Of a stretch of 26,614 nt of DNA, positions 6,717 through 15,131 are shown piece by piece. The stretch covers positions 1 through 26,614 of the forward strand of contig JAEUNV010000378.1 in NCBI GenBank assembly GCA_016790385.1, read 5' to 3'. The notes under the pieces are model-generated. The model worked only from the letters and a program-made list of their open reading frames with translations. It was not told the origin of the DNA and searched no databases. Numbering within the stretch: position 1 is the stretch's first letter; each line of letters begins with the position of its first letter. The translations under genes were made by a program, and so were the position numbers. The DNA comes from Zoogloea sp. (GTDB lineage Bacteria; Pseudomonadota; Gammaproteobacteria; Burkholderiales; Rhodocyclaceae).

Positions 6717-7124
6717 GTGGAATTCATCCAGCAAAACTGGTACTGGGCAGCGCTTGCCGCCGTAAGCGGCTCGCTGCTCATATTCACTTCCTTCAAGGGA
6801 GGCCGCGGTGTTTCGCCTGCGCAGGCCACCATGCTTATTAACCGCGAAGATGCGCTGGTCGTGGACGTCCGCGAAGCGGGGGAATACGCCGCCGGTCATC
6901 TGCTCAACGCACGCCATATACCCCTCGGTGAGCTCGACAAGCGTATCGGCGAGCTTGATAAATTCAAGGACAAGCCCATCATTCTCAATTGCCAGAGCGG
7001 CAGTCGTTCCGCCTCGGCCTGCGGAATCCTGCAAAAGGCCGGCTTCGCCAGGGTTCATAATCTTGAAGGTGGTATCGCCGCCTGGGAGCAGGCTGGCATG
7101 CCCATCAGTCGCAGGAAGAAATGA
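6717..7124 (+). CDS. Membrane-anchored rhodanese (YibN-like)
   Basis: A 135-residue protein with one N-terminal membrane segment (about 8-25) and a single rhodanese domain that carries or transfers sulfane sulfur on a cysteine persulfide. Visible: SPAQATMLINREDALVVDVRE, AGHLLNARHIPL, and the active loop CQSGSRS with Cys92, followed by GGIAAWEQAGMP. The start is the GTG at 6717, which has GGAG (6705-6708) eight bases upstream and gives the membrane segment directly; a longer ATG-started version would overlap the arsR 3' end. The order rhodanese-grxC-secB-gpsA is also seen in E. coli (yibN-grxC-secB-gpsA), where YibN has no Cys at the equivalent loop position as I recall it. The stop overlaps the grxC ATG (ATGA). 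The upstream ArsR regulator is a likely controller. Confidence 0.9.
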   Translation: MEFIQQNWYWAALAAVSGSLLIFTSFKGGRGVSPAQATMLINREDALVVDVREAGEYAAGHLLNARHIPLGELDKRIGELDKFKDKPIILNCQSGSRSASACGILQKAGFARVHNLEGGIAAWEQAGMPISRRKK

Positions 7125-7396
7125 TCATGCAGCCCAAGATCCTCATGTACACGACCGCCGTATGTCCCTATTGCGTCCGCGCAGAGGGCCTGCTCCGCCG
7201 CAAGGGCGTCACGGAGATCGAGAAGGTGCGAGTCGACCTCGACCCGGTGCGCAGGGACGAGATGATCGAGATGACGGGTCGGCGCACAGTACCTCAGATC
7301 TACATCGGCGATCTTCACGTCGGAGGGTGTGACGACTTGTTCGCCCTCGACCACGACGGCAGACTCGACCCTCTGCTGAAAGGCGAAACCGCCTGA
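7121..7396 (+). CDS. grxC: Glutaredoxin 3 (dithiol)
   Basis: A 91-residue cytosolic thioltransferase that reduces disulfides and glutathione mixed disulfides with glutathione. The active site CPYC is at residues 15-18, with the conserved RRTVPQIYIGDLHVGGCDDL segment (cis-Pro loop and glutathione-binding GG-x-D-D) following. The start at 7121 overlaps the rhodanese stop (ATGA); a second ATG at 7127 is two codons further and has equally plausible spacing from AGGA (7113-7116), so the exact start is open by two residues. It is followed after 36 bases by secB. Confidence 0.95.
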   Translation: MIMQPKILMYTTAVCPYCVRAEGLLRRKGVTEIEKVRVDLDPVRRDEMIEMTGRRTVPQIYIGDLHVGGCDDLFALDHDGRLDPLLKGETA

Positions 7397-7432
7397 CGCG
7401 ACACAATTCCTTTTATCCACGGAAAAACCATC

Positions 7433-7900
7433 ATGTCCGAAACCGTAGAACAACCCGTTTTCTCCATTGAAAAGCTTTACGTCAAGGATCTCTCCCTTGA
7501 GGTGCCGAACGCTCCCCAGATCTACCTTGAGCGGGAAGCCCCCCAGATCAGCGTTCAGCTGCGTACCGAAGGCAATGCAGTCGACAACGGTGTCTTTGAA
7601 GTCAAGCTGACCGTCACCGTCACCGCCAAGATCGGCGAAGAGAAAACCGTTTTCCTGGTTGAAGTCGCCCAGGCCGGCATCTTCCAGATCCGCAACGTTC
7701 CCCAGGAAGATCTGGAGCCCATCATGATGATCGGTTGCGCCAACATCCTCTTCCCCTACGCCCGGGAAGCCGTATCCGACGCTGTCGCCCGTGCCGGTTT
7801 CCAGCCGGTGATTCTTGCCCCGGTCAACTTCGAAGCCCTGTTCCAGCAAAATCGCCAACAGGCAGTGCAGGAGCCGGCAGCGAACACGCCGATTCAGTAA
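7433..7900 (+). CDS. secB: SecB protein-export chaperone
   Basis: A 155-residue cytosolic tetrameric chaperone that keeps precursor proteins unfolded and hands them to SecA. Matching features are FSIEKLYVKDLSLEVPNAP, the long beta-sheet segment VFEVKLTVTVTAKIGEEKTVFLVEVAQAG read in pieces, the highly conserved PYAREAVSDAVARAGFQP (112-129), and LAPVNFEALFQQ. The last 15 residues form a polar tail. Its TAA shares a base with the ATG of the next gene (TAATG). Length and motifs are normal. Confidence 0.97.
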   Translation: MSETVEQPVFSIEKLYVKDLSLEVPNAPQIYLEREAPQISVQLRTEGNAVDNGVFEVKLTVTVTAKIGEEKTVFLVEVAQAGIFQIRNVPQEDLEPIMMIGCANILFPYAREAVSDAVARAGFQPVILAPVNFEALFQQNRQQAVQEPAANTPIQ

Positions 7901-8352
7901 TGACACAGCGCCGCCTCTCCCCTGCGGCGCTGCCTGGCCTGCTGCTTGCCTTTGCGGCGGCAGGCGCAGCGGCTTCGGACTACCGGTCCCTCGCCGAGCC
8001 GGCCATCCTGTATGACGCGCCGTCAAAGCAGGGCAAAGCGCTGTTCGTCATCCAACGCTACACGCCGGTCGAGACCGTGGTGAACATCGACCGCTGGGTC
8101 AAGGTGCGCGAGCCAGGCGGAAGCCTGCTATGGCTTGAGCGCCGCCAGCTCTCAGACAAGCGCACGCTTATCATCACGGCCCCGCGCGCCGACATCCGGC
8201 AGAAACCCGACCCCTTGGCCCCCCTCGCCTTTGAGGCCATCAAGGATGTGGTTCTCGAGCTTTCGGAAGCGCCTGCTGATGGCTGGGTCAAGGTCAAGCA
8301 CCGGGACGGCAGCATCGGCTTCGTTCGCGTCAATCAGGTCTGGGGGCTTTAA
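7900..8352 (+). CDS. Exported double SH3-like domain protein
   Basis: A 150-residue protein with a signal peptide (hydrophobic 9-24, cleavage near AAA-SDY at about 25) and two bacterial SH3-like domains. The first runs about 33-85 ([38 protein letters not shown]) and the second about 93-150 ([28 protein letters not shown]). Domains of this type often bind cell-wall peptide or partner proteins; the ligand here is unknown. It begins at the last base of the secB stop and ends five bases before gpsA, so it is coupled to both. The same position between secB and gpsA is common in betaproteobacteria as I recall it. Annotated by fold, not by function. Confidence 0.85.
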   Translation: MTQRRLSPAALPGLLLAFAAAGAAASDYRSLAEPAILYDAPSKQGKALFVIQRYTPVETVVNIDRWVKVREPGGSLLWLERRQLSDKRTLIITAPRADIRQKPDPLAPLAFEAIKDVVLELSEAPADGWVKVKHRDGSIGFVRVNQVWGL

Positions 8353-8357
8353 GCACC

Positions 8358-9338
8358 ATGCGCATCGCCGTTCTCGGTGCCGGAGCGTGGGGCACCGCCC
8401 TGGCAATCGCCTTCAGCCGCAACCACGACGTCGTTCTGTGGAGCCGGGAATCGTCCGAAATTGCCTCCCTGAGGCAGGATGGCGAGAATCGGCGTTATCT
8501 GCCCGGCATTGCCCTACCCTCCGGCCTGCAATTCAGCGATGACCTTGATGTGGCGGCCCAGGCCGACCTGCACCTCGTTGTCACGCCGCTCGCCGGCTTG
8601 CGCAGCACCGCCCGCGCCCTCCGCACAGCCGCACCGGCAACGCCATTGCTATGGGCCTGCAAGGGCCTTGAGGCCGGCACGGCCAAACTACCCCACCAGA
8701 TCGTCGAGGAAGAACTCGGTGCTGACGCACCCTGCGGCGTGCTCACCGGGCCCAGCTTTGCCGCGGAGGTGGCCCAGGGTCTGCCTGCCGCAGTCACCAT
8801 CGCCGCCCGCGACATCGCGTTCGCCCGCCACTGGGTTCAGGTGCTGCACAACAACCGGCTGCGCTTGTACGCCAATGACGATCTGATTGGTGCCGAAGTG
8901 GGCGGTGCAGTCAAGAACGTCATGGCCATTGCGGCCGGAGTCGCTGACGGCATGGGCTTCGGGCTCAACGCCCGGGCCGCGCTGATCACTCGCGGCCTTG
9001 CCGAGATCACACGCCTGGGCATGGCTCTGGGCGGTCGGCGCGATACCTTCATGGGGCTTGCCGGACTGGGCGACCTGGTTCTCACCTGCACCGGCGACCT
9101 CTCGCGCAATCGACGTGTTGGACTGATGCTGGCTGAAGGCAAGACGCTGCCAGATATTCTTCACGCCCTGGGCCACGTAGCCGAAGGTGTCAGCACGACC
9201 CGAGAAGTGTCGGCACTCTCCGCGCATCTGGGCGTGGATATGCCCATCACCCGGGCCGTTGATCGAGTGCTGGCCGGCAGCCTGTCGGCCCGCGATGCAG
9301 TTGAACAACTGCTCGCCCGCGACCCCAAACAGGAATGA
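8358..9338 (+). CDS. gpsA: Glycerol-3-phosphate dehydrogenase [NAD(P)+]
   Basis: A 326-residue cytosolic enzyme that reduces dihydroxyacetone phosphate to sn-glycerol-3-phosphate, the backbone for phospholipids. Seen: the Rossmann loop GAGAWG (7-12), CKGLE (101-105), [15 protein letters not shown] (129-143), the catalytic Lys186 in [29 protein letters not shown] (202-217), and [20 protein letters not shown] (236-255). All are standard. It is the last gene of the rhodanese-grxC-secB-SH3-gpsA run. trmL converges on it with a 27-base gap in which I see no clear terminator. Confidence 0.97.
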   Translation: MRIAVLGAGAWGTALAIAFSRNHDVVLWSRESSEIASLRQDGENRRYLPGIALPSGLQFSDDLDVAAQADLHLVVTPLAGLRSTARALRTAAPATPLLWACKGLEAGTAKLPHQIVEEELGADAPCGVLTGPSFAAEVAQGLPAAVTIAARDIAFARHWVQVLHNNRLRLYANDDLIGAEVGGAVKNVMAIAAGVADGMGFGLNARAALITRGLAEITRLGMALGGRRDTFMGLAGLGDLVLTCTGDLSRNRRVGLMLAEGKTLPDILHALGHVAEGVSTTREVSALSAHLGVDMPITRAVDRVLAGSLSARDAVEQLLARDPKQE

Positions 9339-9365
9339 CCAAGCGGGCTGCGCGGCGGATGGCTT

Positions 9366-9830
9366 TCAGCCCCCGCCGGCAAAGCCGTTTTGCCGCCACG
9401 CCTCATACACCACGACGGCCGCCGCGTTCGAAAGATTGAGGCTGCGGTTATCGGGGCGCATCGGTATGCGCAGGCGTTGCTCTCCATTGAATTCGGCATG
9501 CAACTCAGGCGGCAGCCCCCGGGATTCCGAGCCGAAGACAAACACATCACCGGGCAAGAACGACACCTCGGCATAGCTGCGACCACCGTGGGAGGTGAGG
9601 GCAAAGATCCGCTGCCCAGCGAACCCCGCCCGGCAACTCACCCAGTCCTCATGCACGGTAACCACCGCCATGTCCCGGTAGTCCAGGCCGGCGCGCACCA
9701 GCTGCTTTTCCTCAAGGGTAAAGCCGAGGGGTTTGACGAGATGCAGCCGCGCGCCGGAATTGGCGCACATGCGCATGATGTTGCCGGTATTGGGGGGAAT
9801 TTCCGGCTGATGGAGAACGACATGGAACAT
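9366..9830 (-). CDS. trmL: tRNA (cytidine/uridine-2'-O-)-methyltransferase TrmL
   Basis: A 154-residue SPOUT methyltransferase that 2'-O-methylates the wobble base of certain tRNA-Leu species. Motifs: HQPEIPPNTGNIMR (7-20), LHLVKPLGF, LVRAGLDYRD, then the knot-forming FGSESRGLP (99-107), IPMRPDNRSLNLSNAAAVVVYEA (122-144). Start ATG at 9830 is supported by the family N-terminus FHVVLHQPEIPPN. There is no recognisable Shine-Dalgarno; instead a GC-only 8-bp hairpin directly abuts the start codon. It lies 33 bases downstream of comF on the same strand. Confidence 0.96.
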   Translation of the reverse strand: MFHVVLHQPEIPPNTGNIMRMCANSGARLHLVKPLGFTLEEKQLVRAGLDYRDMAVVTVHEDWVSCRAGFAGQRIFALTSHGGRSYAEVSFLPGDVFVFGSESRGLPPELHAEFNGEQRLRIPMRPDNRSLNLSNAAAVVVYEAWRQNGFAGGG

Positions 9831-9856
9831 GGGCGCGGATTGTGCACGCCGCGCCC
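9831..9856 (-). promoter_or_regulatory. GC-rich hairpin abutting the trmL start codon
   Basis: GGGCGCGG (9831-9838) and CCGCGCCC (9849-9856) form a perfect 8-bp, all-GC stem with a 10-base loop. On the minus strand it occupies most of the 33-base comF-trmL gap and ends exactly where the trmL ATG begins. It has no T-run, so it is not a standard terminator. It could limit trmL translation, favour coupling to comF, or be a chance result of high GC. Confidence 0.4.
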
Positions 9857-9863
9857 CACGGGA

Positions 9864-10574
9864 TCAACCCGGCCGTGGTGTGCGCGCCAACACCCGGTTC
9901 TCCACACTCGCAGCGCCGACCCCTTTCAGGCTTCGGGCAAGTTCGGCAAGGGTCGCGCCGGTGGTCATGACGTCATCCACCACCACCACACGCAACCCTT
10001 CAACACGTGTCGTTACCCGAAACGCGCCGCGCACATTCGCTGCGCGCACCTTCCACGGGAGCCCGGCCTGAGGGACCGTATCCACATCACGGGTCACACC
10101 ATCCAGGACCACAGGCAAACCCCAGCGCTGTGCCAAGGGCCGTGCCAGCTCCGCAGCCTGGTTGAAGCCCCGACGGCAAAGACGCGCGACATGCAGCGGC
10201 ATGGGAATGATCACATCCGCCTCAGGCACGCTCTGGGCTGCCAGCAGATCCACAAACAGCCGGCTCACCGACAGGCGATGCCCGTACTTCAACGCCTGGA
10301 CAAGGCGATCAACGGGGAAGCCATAATCCAAGACCGCCAGGGTCCGGTCATAGGAAGGGGGATGACTGAGGCAAGCGCCACACATACCCCCCGTGGGATG
10401 GGCAATGCCGCAGACCGGGCAACGCGCCTGCCCTCGACCCGGCAAGGTCTGCAAACAGTCTGCGCATAACACCGCGCTGCCACTTCGGGCACCGCAGGCG
10501 AAGCACTGCTGGGGGAAGAAGACCTGCGCCGCGGTACCCGCCCACGACCGCCATCCGACCGCTTGATTTGACAA
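9864..10574 (-). CDS. comF: ComF family phosphoribosyltransferase-like protein
   Basis: A 236-residue protein of the ComF family, linked to DNA uptake in competent bacteria but present in many others. The N-terminus is a double zinc ribbon with eight cysteines (24, 27, 37, 40, 52, 55, 65, 68). The rest is a phosphoribosyltransferase-type domain: [42 protein letters not shown], and the PRPP-loop-like [17 protein letters not shown]. The only usable upstream start is TTG at 10574: an in-frame TGA lies five codons upstream, and AAGGGG sits seven bases before the TTG. It is divergent from bioB with a 72-base gap and is followed by trmL. Confidence 0.93.
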   Translation of the reverse strand: MSNQAVGWRSWAGTAAQVFFPQQCFACGARSGSAVLCADCLQTLPGRGQARCPVCGIAHPTGGMCGACLSHPPSYDRTLAVLDYGFPVDRLVQALKYGHRLSVSRLFVDLLAAQSVPEADVIIPMPLHVARLCRRGFNQAAELARPLAQRWGLPVVLDGVTRDVDTVPQAGLPWKVRAANVRGAFRVTTRVEGLRVVVVDDVMTTGATLAELARSLKGVGAASVENRVLARTPRPG

Positions 10575-10607
10575 CTCCAGACCCCTTCAGGGAAACTTGA
10601 GAGCTTC

Positions 10608-10622
10608 GTAATTCAAAATTAC
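10608..10622. promoter_or_regulatory. Palindrome upstream of bioB
   Basis: GTAATT (10608-10613), CAA, AATTAC (10617-10622) is a perfect 6-bp inverted repeat in an AT-rich patch in the 72-base gap between divergent comF and bioB, 24 bases before the bioB ATG. It could be an operator for biotin genes. It does not match the BirA or BioR consensus as I recall them. No clear -35/-10 pair was found beside it. Confidence 0.35.
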
Positions 10623-10646
10623 AGCCTACAAAAAGGGTGCAAGACC

Positions 10647-11636
10647 ATGACCGCCACCGTCGCCCACGCAGACAACACACCCACCACCGCCCAGGCAGCC
10701 CCCCGCAAGCGCTGGAGTGTCGCGGAAATCGAGGCCCTGTTTGCCCTGCCCTTCAACGATCTGCTGTTCCGGGCCCAACAGGTGCATCGACAGCATTTTG
10801 ACCCAAACGCCATACAGCGCTCCACCCTTTTGTCCATCAAGACCGGGGGCTGTTCCGAAGACTGCGGATACTGTTCCCAATCGGCCCGCTATGACACGGG
10901 CTTGGAAAAAGAGGCCCTGCTACCCCTGAACGAAGTACTCGAGAATGCCCGCGCGGCCAAGGCCAAGGGAGCATCTCGCTTCTGCATGGGCGCAGCCTGG
11001 CGAGGGCCTAAGGAGAAAGACCTCGCTCCCGTTCTCGATATGGTGCGTGAAGTGAAGGCGCTCGGACTTGAAACCTGCGTTACCCTGGGCATGCTGAAGG
11101 ACGGCCAGGCCGAGCAGCTCAAGGATGCGGGCCTCGATTACTACAATCACAACATCGACACCTCACCCGAGTTCTACGGCCAGATCATCACCACTCACAC
11201 CTTGAAAGACCGTCTCGACACCCTCGACAAGGTGCGTGATGCTGGCATCAACGTGTGCTGCGGCGGCATCGTGGGGCTCGGCGAGACCAAGAAGAGCCGT
11301 GCGGCGCTGCTGGCCGAACTCGCCAACATGAACCCCCCGCCGGATTCCGTGCCCATCAATAACCTTGTGCAGGTTGAAGGCACGCCCCTCGACAAGGCCG
11401 AGCCCATCGACCCCTTCGACTTTGTGCGCATGATCGCCGCAGCCCGGATCACCATGCCCGAGAGCTACGTGCGCCTGTCCGCCGGCCGCCAGGAGCTGGG
11501 CGAGGGCATCCAGGCCCTGTGCTTCATGGCAGGCGCCAACTCTATCTTTTACGGCGAGCGCCTGCTGACCACCGACAACCCGGACGCCGACTCCGACGAC
11601 GCGCTGTTCGCCCGTCTCGGGCTCAAGTCCGTCTGA
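10647..11636 (+). CDS. bioB: Biotin synthase
   Basis: A 329-residue radical-SAM enzyme that inserts sulfur into dethiobiotin to make biotin. The [4Fe-4S] site is [13 protein letters not shown] (Cys69, Cys73, Cys76). Further conserved segments are [73 protein letters not shown] and [19 protein letters not shown]. The first 22 residues are a nonconserved polar leader. The ATG at 10647 has AAGGG nine bases upstream. The bioC gene follows after 16 bases. The other biotin genes (bioF, bioA, bioD) are not in this window. Confidence 0.98.
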   Translation: MTATVAHADNTPTTAQAAPRKRWSVAEIEALFALPFNDLLFRAQQVHRQHFDPNAIQRSTLLSIKTGGCSEDCGYCSQSARYDTGLEKEALLPLNEVLENARAAKAKGASRFCMGAAWRGPKEKDLAPVLDMVREVKALGLETCVTLGMLKDGQAEQLKDAGLDYYNHNIDTSPEFYGQIITTHTLKDRLDTLDKVRDAGINVCCGGIVGLGETKKSRAALLAELANMNPPPDSVPINNLVQVEGTPLDKAEPIDPFDFVRMIAAARITMPESYVRLSAGRQELGEGIQALCFMAGANSIFYGERLLTTDNPDADSDDALFARLGLKSV

Positions 11637-11652
11637 GGCCTGCCGCAGCGCG

Positions 11653-12537
11653 ATGACTCTGCCGGACTTCCAGCTTGACCCACGCCTTGTGCGGCGTCGG
11701 GCCGAGCAGGCCGCTACCGGCTACGCCTCGGTCGACACCCTGGCCCGGGAGATTTCGAGGCGCATGGGCGAGCGCCTCGACTACATCCGTATCGAACCCA
11801 GGCGCATCCTCGACCTGGGCTGTGGCCCTGGCCCCGATCTCGCCGCGTTTGCCGAGCGTTACCCGGGCGTACCCCGGATTGCCGTTGACAGCGCCGCGGC
11901 CATGCTCGCCCAGGCTCGGGGTGATAATGGACTGCTCAAACGCTTGTTGCGTTTCGGCAAACCTGCCGAACCCGAGTTCATCTGCGCTGACGCCACCGCA
12001 CTACCCCTGGCCCGCGCAACCGTATCCCTGGTCTGGTCGAACCTGATGCTTCAGTGGCTGCACGACCCGCTTCCGGCCCTGAAGGAGATGCACCGCGTCC
12101 TGGAGGTTGGCGGCCTGCTCATGTTCTCCACCCTCGGTCCGGACACCCTCAAGGAGTTCCGCGCGGCCCTGCCCCCATCGAACGCCGAACACCTGAACCG
12201 CTTCATCGACATGCACGACCTGGGCGATGCCCTGGTTGGCGCGGGCTTCTCAGACCCAGTAATGGACATGGAGATGCTCACGGTCACCTACACCAGCCTG
12301 GACGACCTGTTCCGCGACCTGCGTACCAGCGGCTCCGCCAACGCCGCCCTGAGCCGCCCCCGCGGCCTCGTCGGCAAAGCCCACTGGGCAGGCGTGCGGG
12401 CCAACTACGAGCAACTGCGCCGGAATGGCCGCCTGCCCGCCACCGTCGAGGTCGTCTATGGCCATGCCTGGAAAGCCGCTCCCAAGGTCATGGATGATGG
12501 CCGTGCCATCGTCCGCTTCGAACGCAAGGCCGGTTAG
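11653..12537 (+). CDS. bioC: Malonyl-ACP O-methyltransferase BioC
   Basis: A 294-residue class I SAM-dependent methyltransferase. BioC methylates the free carboxyl of malonyl-ACP so that the fatty acid machinery can build the pimeloyl chain of biotin. The SAM site is ILDLGCGPG (52-60); later motifs are FICADATALPLA, WSNLMLQWLHDP (post-motif II), MHRVLEVGGLLMFSTLGPDTLKE and FIDMHDLGDALVGAGFSDPVMD, which are typical of BioC rather than a generic methyltransferase. It is longer than E. coli BioC by about 40 residues. The position directly after bioB supports the call. Confidence 0.9.
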   Translation: MTLPDFQLDPRLVRRRAEQAATGYASVDTLAREISRRMGERLDYIRIEPRRILDLGCGPGPDLAAFAERYPGVPRIAVDSAAAMLAQARGDNGLLKRLLRFGKPAEPEFICADATALPLARATVSLVWSNLMLQWLHDPLPALKEMHRVLEVGGLLMFSTLGPDTLKEFRAALPPSNAEHLNRFIDMHDLGDALVGAGFSDPVMDMEMLTVTYTSLDDLFRDLRTSGSANAALSRPRGLVGKAHWAGVRANYEQLRRNGRLPATVEVVYGHAWKAAPKVMDDGRAIVRFERKAG

Positions 12538-12540
12538 ACC

Positions 12541-13188
12541 ATGCATCCGACCTGGCTCTTCGACCTGGACAACACGCTGCACAACGCCAGCCCGCACATC
12601 TTTCCGCACATCAACCGCAGCATGACCGCCTACCTCATGCGCCACCTGGATCTCGACGAGCGGGACGCGAACCGGCTGCGCATGGACTACTGGAAGCGTT
12701 ACGGTGCCACCCTCACCGGCCTGATGCGCCACCATGGCACCCGGCCCGAGCACTTTCTACACGACACGCATCAGTTTCCCGACCTGGCGCGCATGGTCGT
12801 TTTCGACAGTGCCGTGCGCCACCTGTTGCGCCGCCTTCCAGGCAAGAAGATCGTGTTCTCCAACGGTCCGCGCCACTACGCCGAAGCTGTGCTGGCCGTA
12901 ATGGGCATCCGCAAGCTGTTTGCCGACGTCTATTCGGTTGAACAGATGCGCTTTCATCCCAAGCCCAAGCCCGCCGGCTTTCATCATCTGATCAAAGACC
13001 ACCGGCTCAACCCGCAGCGCTGCATCCTCGTGGAAGACAGCGCCGAGAACCTTCGCACCGCCAAGCGCCTGGGTATGAAAACCGTATGGATCAGCCGCAG
13101 CCTGCGCCAACCCGATTTCGTGGACTGCCAGCTGCCCTCGGTGCTGGGTCTGACTCGACACGCGATCAGGAACATCACTTCGAGGTAA
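12541..13188 (+). CDS. HAD-superfamily hydrolase, pyrimidine 5'-nucleotidase type
   Basis: A 215-residue cytosolic HAD phosphatase. Motif I is FDLDNTL (Asp8 nucleophile, Asp10), motif II is VFSNGP (Ser), the motif III lysine lies in the HPKPKP stretch, and motif IV is ILVEDSAENL. The sequence resembles the SDT1/PHM8-like pyrimidine 5'-nucleotidase group, which dephosphorylates UMP/CMP or related phosphates; the substrate is inferred by family only. It starts three bases after the bioC stop, so it is in the same transcript. The linkage to biotin genes may be only positional. Confidence 0.85.
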   Translation: MHPTWLFDLDNTLHNASPHIFPHINRSMTAYLMRHLDLDERDANRLRMDYWKRYGATLTGLMRHHGTRPEHFLHDTHQFPDLARMVVFDSAVRHLLRRLPGKKIVFSNGPRHYAEAVLAVMGIRKLFADVYSVEQMRFHPKPKPAGFHHLIKDHRLNPQRCILVEDSAENLRTAKRLGMKTVWISRSLRQPDFVDCQLPSVLGLTRHAIRNITSR

Positions 13189-13224
13189 AATGGTGGATTA
13201 CGCTACCCAGACAGCGAGTCCGCC

Positions 13225-14301
13225 ATGCCCAACTCCAAGACTGAAAACCTGAACATCGCGGCCTTCGACCGCATGCCTTCGCCGGACGAGATCACTGCCC
13301 GCCTGCCCCTCAGCGAAGCCGCCGCCAAGGTGGTCACCGAAGGCCGTCAGACGCTGCAGGCCATTCTCGACCACAAGGACCCGCGGGTATTCGTCGTGGT
13401 CGGCCCCTGCTCCATCCACGACCCTATCGCCGGCATTGACTATGCCCGCCGCCTCAAAAAGCTGGCCGATGAGGTCTCGGACACCCTGGTGCTGGTCATG
13501 CGTGTTTACTTCGAGAAGCCCCGCACCTCCACCGGCTGGAAGGGCTACATCAACGACCCCTACATGGACGATTCCTTCCGCATCGACGAAGGCATGGAAC
13601 GGGCACGTCGCTTTCTGCTTGAAGTGAACGAAGTCGGCCTGCCGACCGGCACTGAAGCCCTGGACCCCATCGCTCCACAGTATTACGGCGACCTCATCGC
13701 CTGGACAGCCATCGGCGCCCGCACCTCCGAATCCCAAACCCACCGGGAAATGGCCTCCGGCCTCTCCACCCCGGTCGGATTCAAGAACGGCACCGACGGA
13801 TCGCTCGACGCCGCCGTCAATGGCATTCTTTCCGCGTCGCATCCGCACAGTTTTCTTGGCATCAACGGTCACGGCCAGTCGTCCGTGATCCGAACCCGCG
13901 GCAATGCCTACGGCCACGTGGTGCTACGTGGAGGTGGCGGCCGCCCCAACTACGACACCGTATCCGTGTCGTTGGCGGAAAAAGCCCTCGGAAAAGCCAA
14001 ACTGCCCGCCAATATCGTAATTGACTGCTCCCACGCCAACTCCTGGAAGAACCCGGAGTATCAGCCACTTGTCATGCGTGACGTCGCCCATCAGATCCGC
14101 GAAGGCAATCGCTCCATCGTCGGTCTGATGATCGAAAGCAACATTGAATCCGGCAACCAGTCAATTCCCGCAGACCTGTCTCAGCTACGCTACGGCTGCT
14201 CGGTCACCGACGCGTGCGTCGATTGGACCACCACCGAAAGCATGATCCGCAGCACCCGCGACATCCTCCGGGAGATCCTGCCAAAGCGGAGCCTGACCTG
14301 A
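13225..14301 (+). CDS. aroG: 3-deoxy-7-phosphoheptulonate (DAHP) synthase, class I AroG/AroF type
   Basis: A 358-residue enzyme that condenses phosphoenolpyruvate and erythrose-4-phosphate in the first step of aromatic amino acid synthesis. Motifs: VVGPCSIH (58-65), VMRVYFEKPRTSTGWKG (91-107), GARTSESQTHRE, ASGLSTPVGFKNGTDGS, GHVVLRGG, DCSHANSWKN, GLMIESNI and SVTDACVDW. The LDPIAPQY and ASGLS segments match the region that binds the feedback amino acid in E. coli isozymes, so feedback control is likely; which amino acid cannot be said. A TAAAAT -10-like box overlaps the preceding stop, with no good -35, and the Shine-Dalgarno is weak. The stop overlaps serB as TGATG. Confidence 0.95.
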   Translation: MPNSKTENLNIAAFDRMPSPDEITARLPLSEAAAKVVTEGRQTLQAILDHKDPRVFVVVGPCSIHDPIAGIDYARRLKKLADEVSDTLVLVMRVYFEKPRTSTGWKGYINDPYMDDSFRIDEGMERARRFLLEVNEVGLPTGTEALDPIAPQYYGDLIAWTAIGARTSESQTHREMASGLSTPVGFKNGTDGSLDAAVNGILSASHPHSFLGINGHGQSSVIRTRGNAYGHVVLRGGGGRPNYDTVSVSLAEKALGKAKLPANIVIDCSHANSWKNPEYQPLVMRDVAHQIREGNRSIVGLMIESNIESGNQSIPADLSQLRYGCSVTDACVDWTTTESMIRSTRDILREILPKRSLT

Positions 14302-15131
14302 TGAATCTGGTCGTCCAGGGGCCCAAAGTCGAAACCCGGGCGCTCAAGGATCTCGCCACAATGACCGGATCGGAAGGACTCGGCCGCCTTGGCAACAACG
14401 CCTTCCGGCTGATCGGCGCCCAGCCCCACCCCGACCTGGAGACGTATTGCGAAACCCACCAGTTGGACTTTGCCTTCGTCCCGGATAACCGCCAGCTGAA
14501 GAATTTCCGTCTGTTCGTCACCGACATGGATTCGACGCTCATCAGCATCGAGTGCATCGACGAAATCGCGGACATGCAAGGCCTCAAGGCGGAGGTCGCC
14601 GCCATCACCGAAGCCGCAATGCGCGGGGAGCTGGATTTTCGCGAATCCCTGACCCGGCGTGTCGCCCTGCTCAAGGGCTTGCCGGAAGAAGCCTTGGCGC
14701 AGGTTTTTCACAAGCGCCTACGCCTCAATCCGGGCGCAGAGACGCTGATGGCCGGCCTGAAGCAAGCTGGCCTCGTGACCGTGCTGGTCTCCGGTGGCTT
14801 CACCTACTTCACCGAACGCCTACAGAAGCAGCTCGGCTTCGATTATGCCGTGGCCAATCAACTGGAGATCCGGAAAGGGGAATTGACTGGCCGGGTCAAA
14901 GGCGAGGTGATAGACGGAGAAGCCAAGCGGCACACTTTGCGGCTCGTGTGCGAGCACCATGGCTTTCCTCGTGAAAGCGTCATTGCGGCGGGAGATGGCG
15001 CCAACGACCTGCCCATGCTGGCTGAAGCGGGGATTGGCATTGCTTACCATGCCAAACCCGTGGTGAGAAAACAGGCCACACATGCCATCAGCCACGCAGG
15101 GCTCGACGGCATTCTCAAACTGTTTGCCTGA
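14301..15131 (+). CDS. serB: Phosphoserine phosphatase SerB
   Basis: A 276-residue HAD phosphatase that completes serine synthesis by hydrolysing phosphoserine. Motif I is DMDSTLI (Asp75, Asp77), followed by ECIDEIADMQG, AAMRGELDFRESL and RVALLKGL, motif II VSGGFTYFTE, and motifs III/IV GDGANDLPMLAEAGIGIAYHAKP. The first 65 or so residues form a short N-terminal domain in place of a longer ACT-type region. The ATG at 14301 is the last base of the aroG stop (TGATG), so translation is likely coupled. It is the last gene of the bioB-bioC-HAD-aroG-serB run; the 248 bases after it are noncoding. Confidence 0.96.
   Translation: MNLVVQGPKVETRALKDLATMTGSEGLGRLGNNAFRLIGAQPHPDLETYCETHQLDFAFVPDNRQLKNFRLFVTDMDSTLISIECIDEIADMQGLKAEVAAITEAAMRGELDFRESLTRRVALLKGLPEEALAQVFHKRLRLNPGAETLMAGLKQAGLVTVLVSGGFTYFTERLQKQLGFDYAVANQLEIRKGELTGRVKGEVIDGEAKRHTLRLVCEHHGFPRESVIAAGDGANDLPMLAEAGIGIAYHAKPVVRKQATHAISHAGLDGILKLFA

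Noticed and set aside
7055..8026. A 323-codon minus-strand frame opposite grxC and secB
   Set aside because: Both plus-strand genes are unmistakable, and the antisense product shows no family signal.
9377..9395. A 7-bp inverted repeat (CGGCAAA and TTTGCCG) considered as a gpsA terminator
   Set aside because: It lies inside the trmL coding region, has no T-run after it, and is explained by coding sequence.
9390..10469. A 359-codon plus-strand frame across trmL and comF
   Set aside because: It crosses two genes with clear motifs on the other strand and the gap between them, as expected of a chance open frame.
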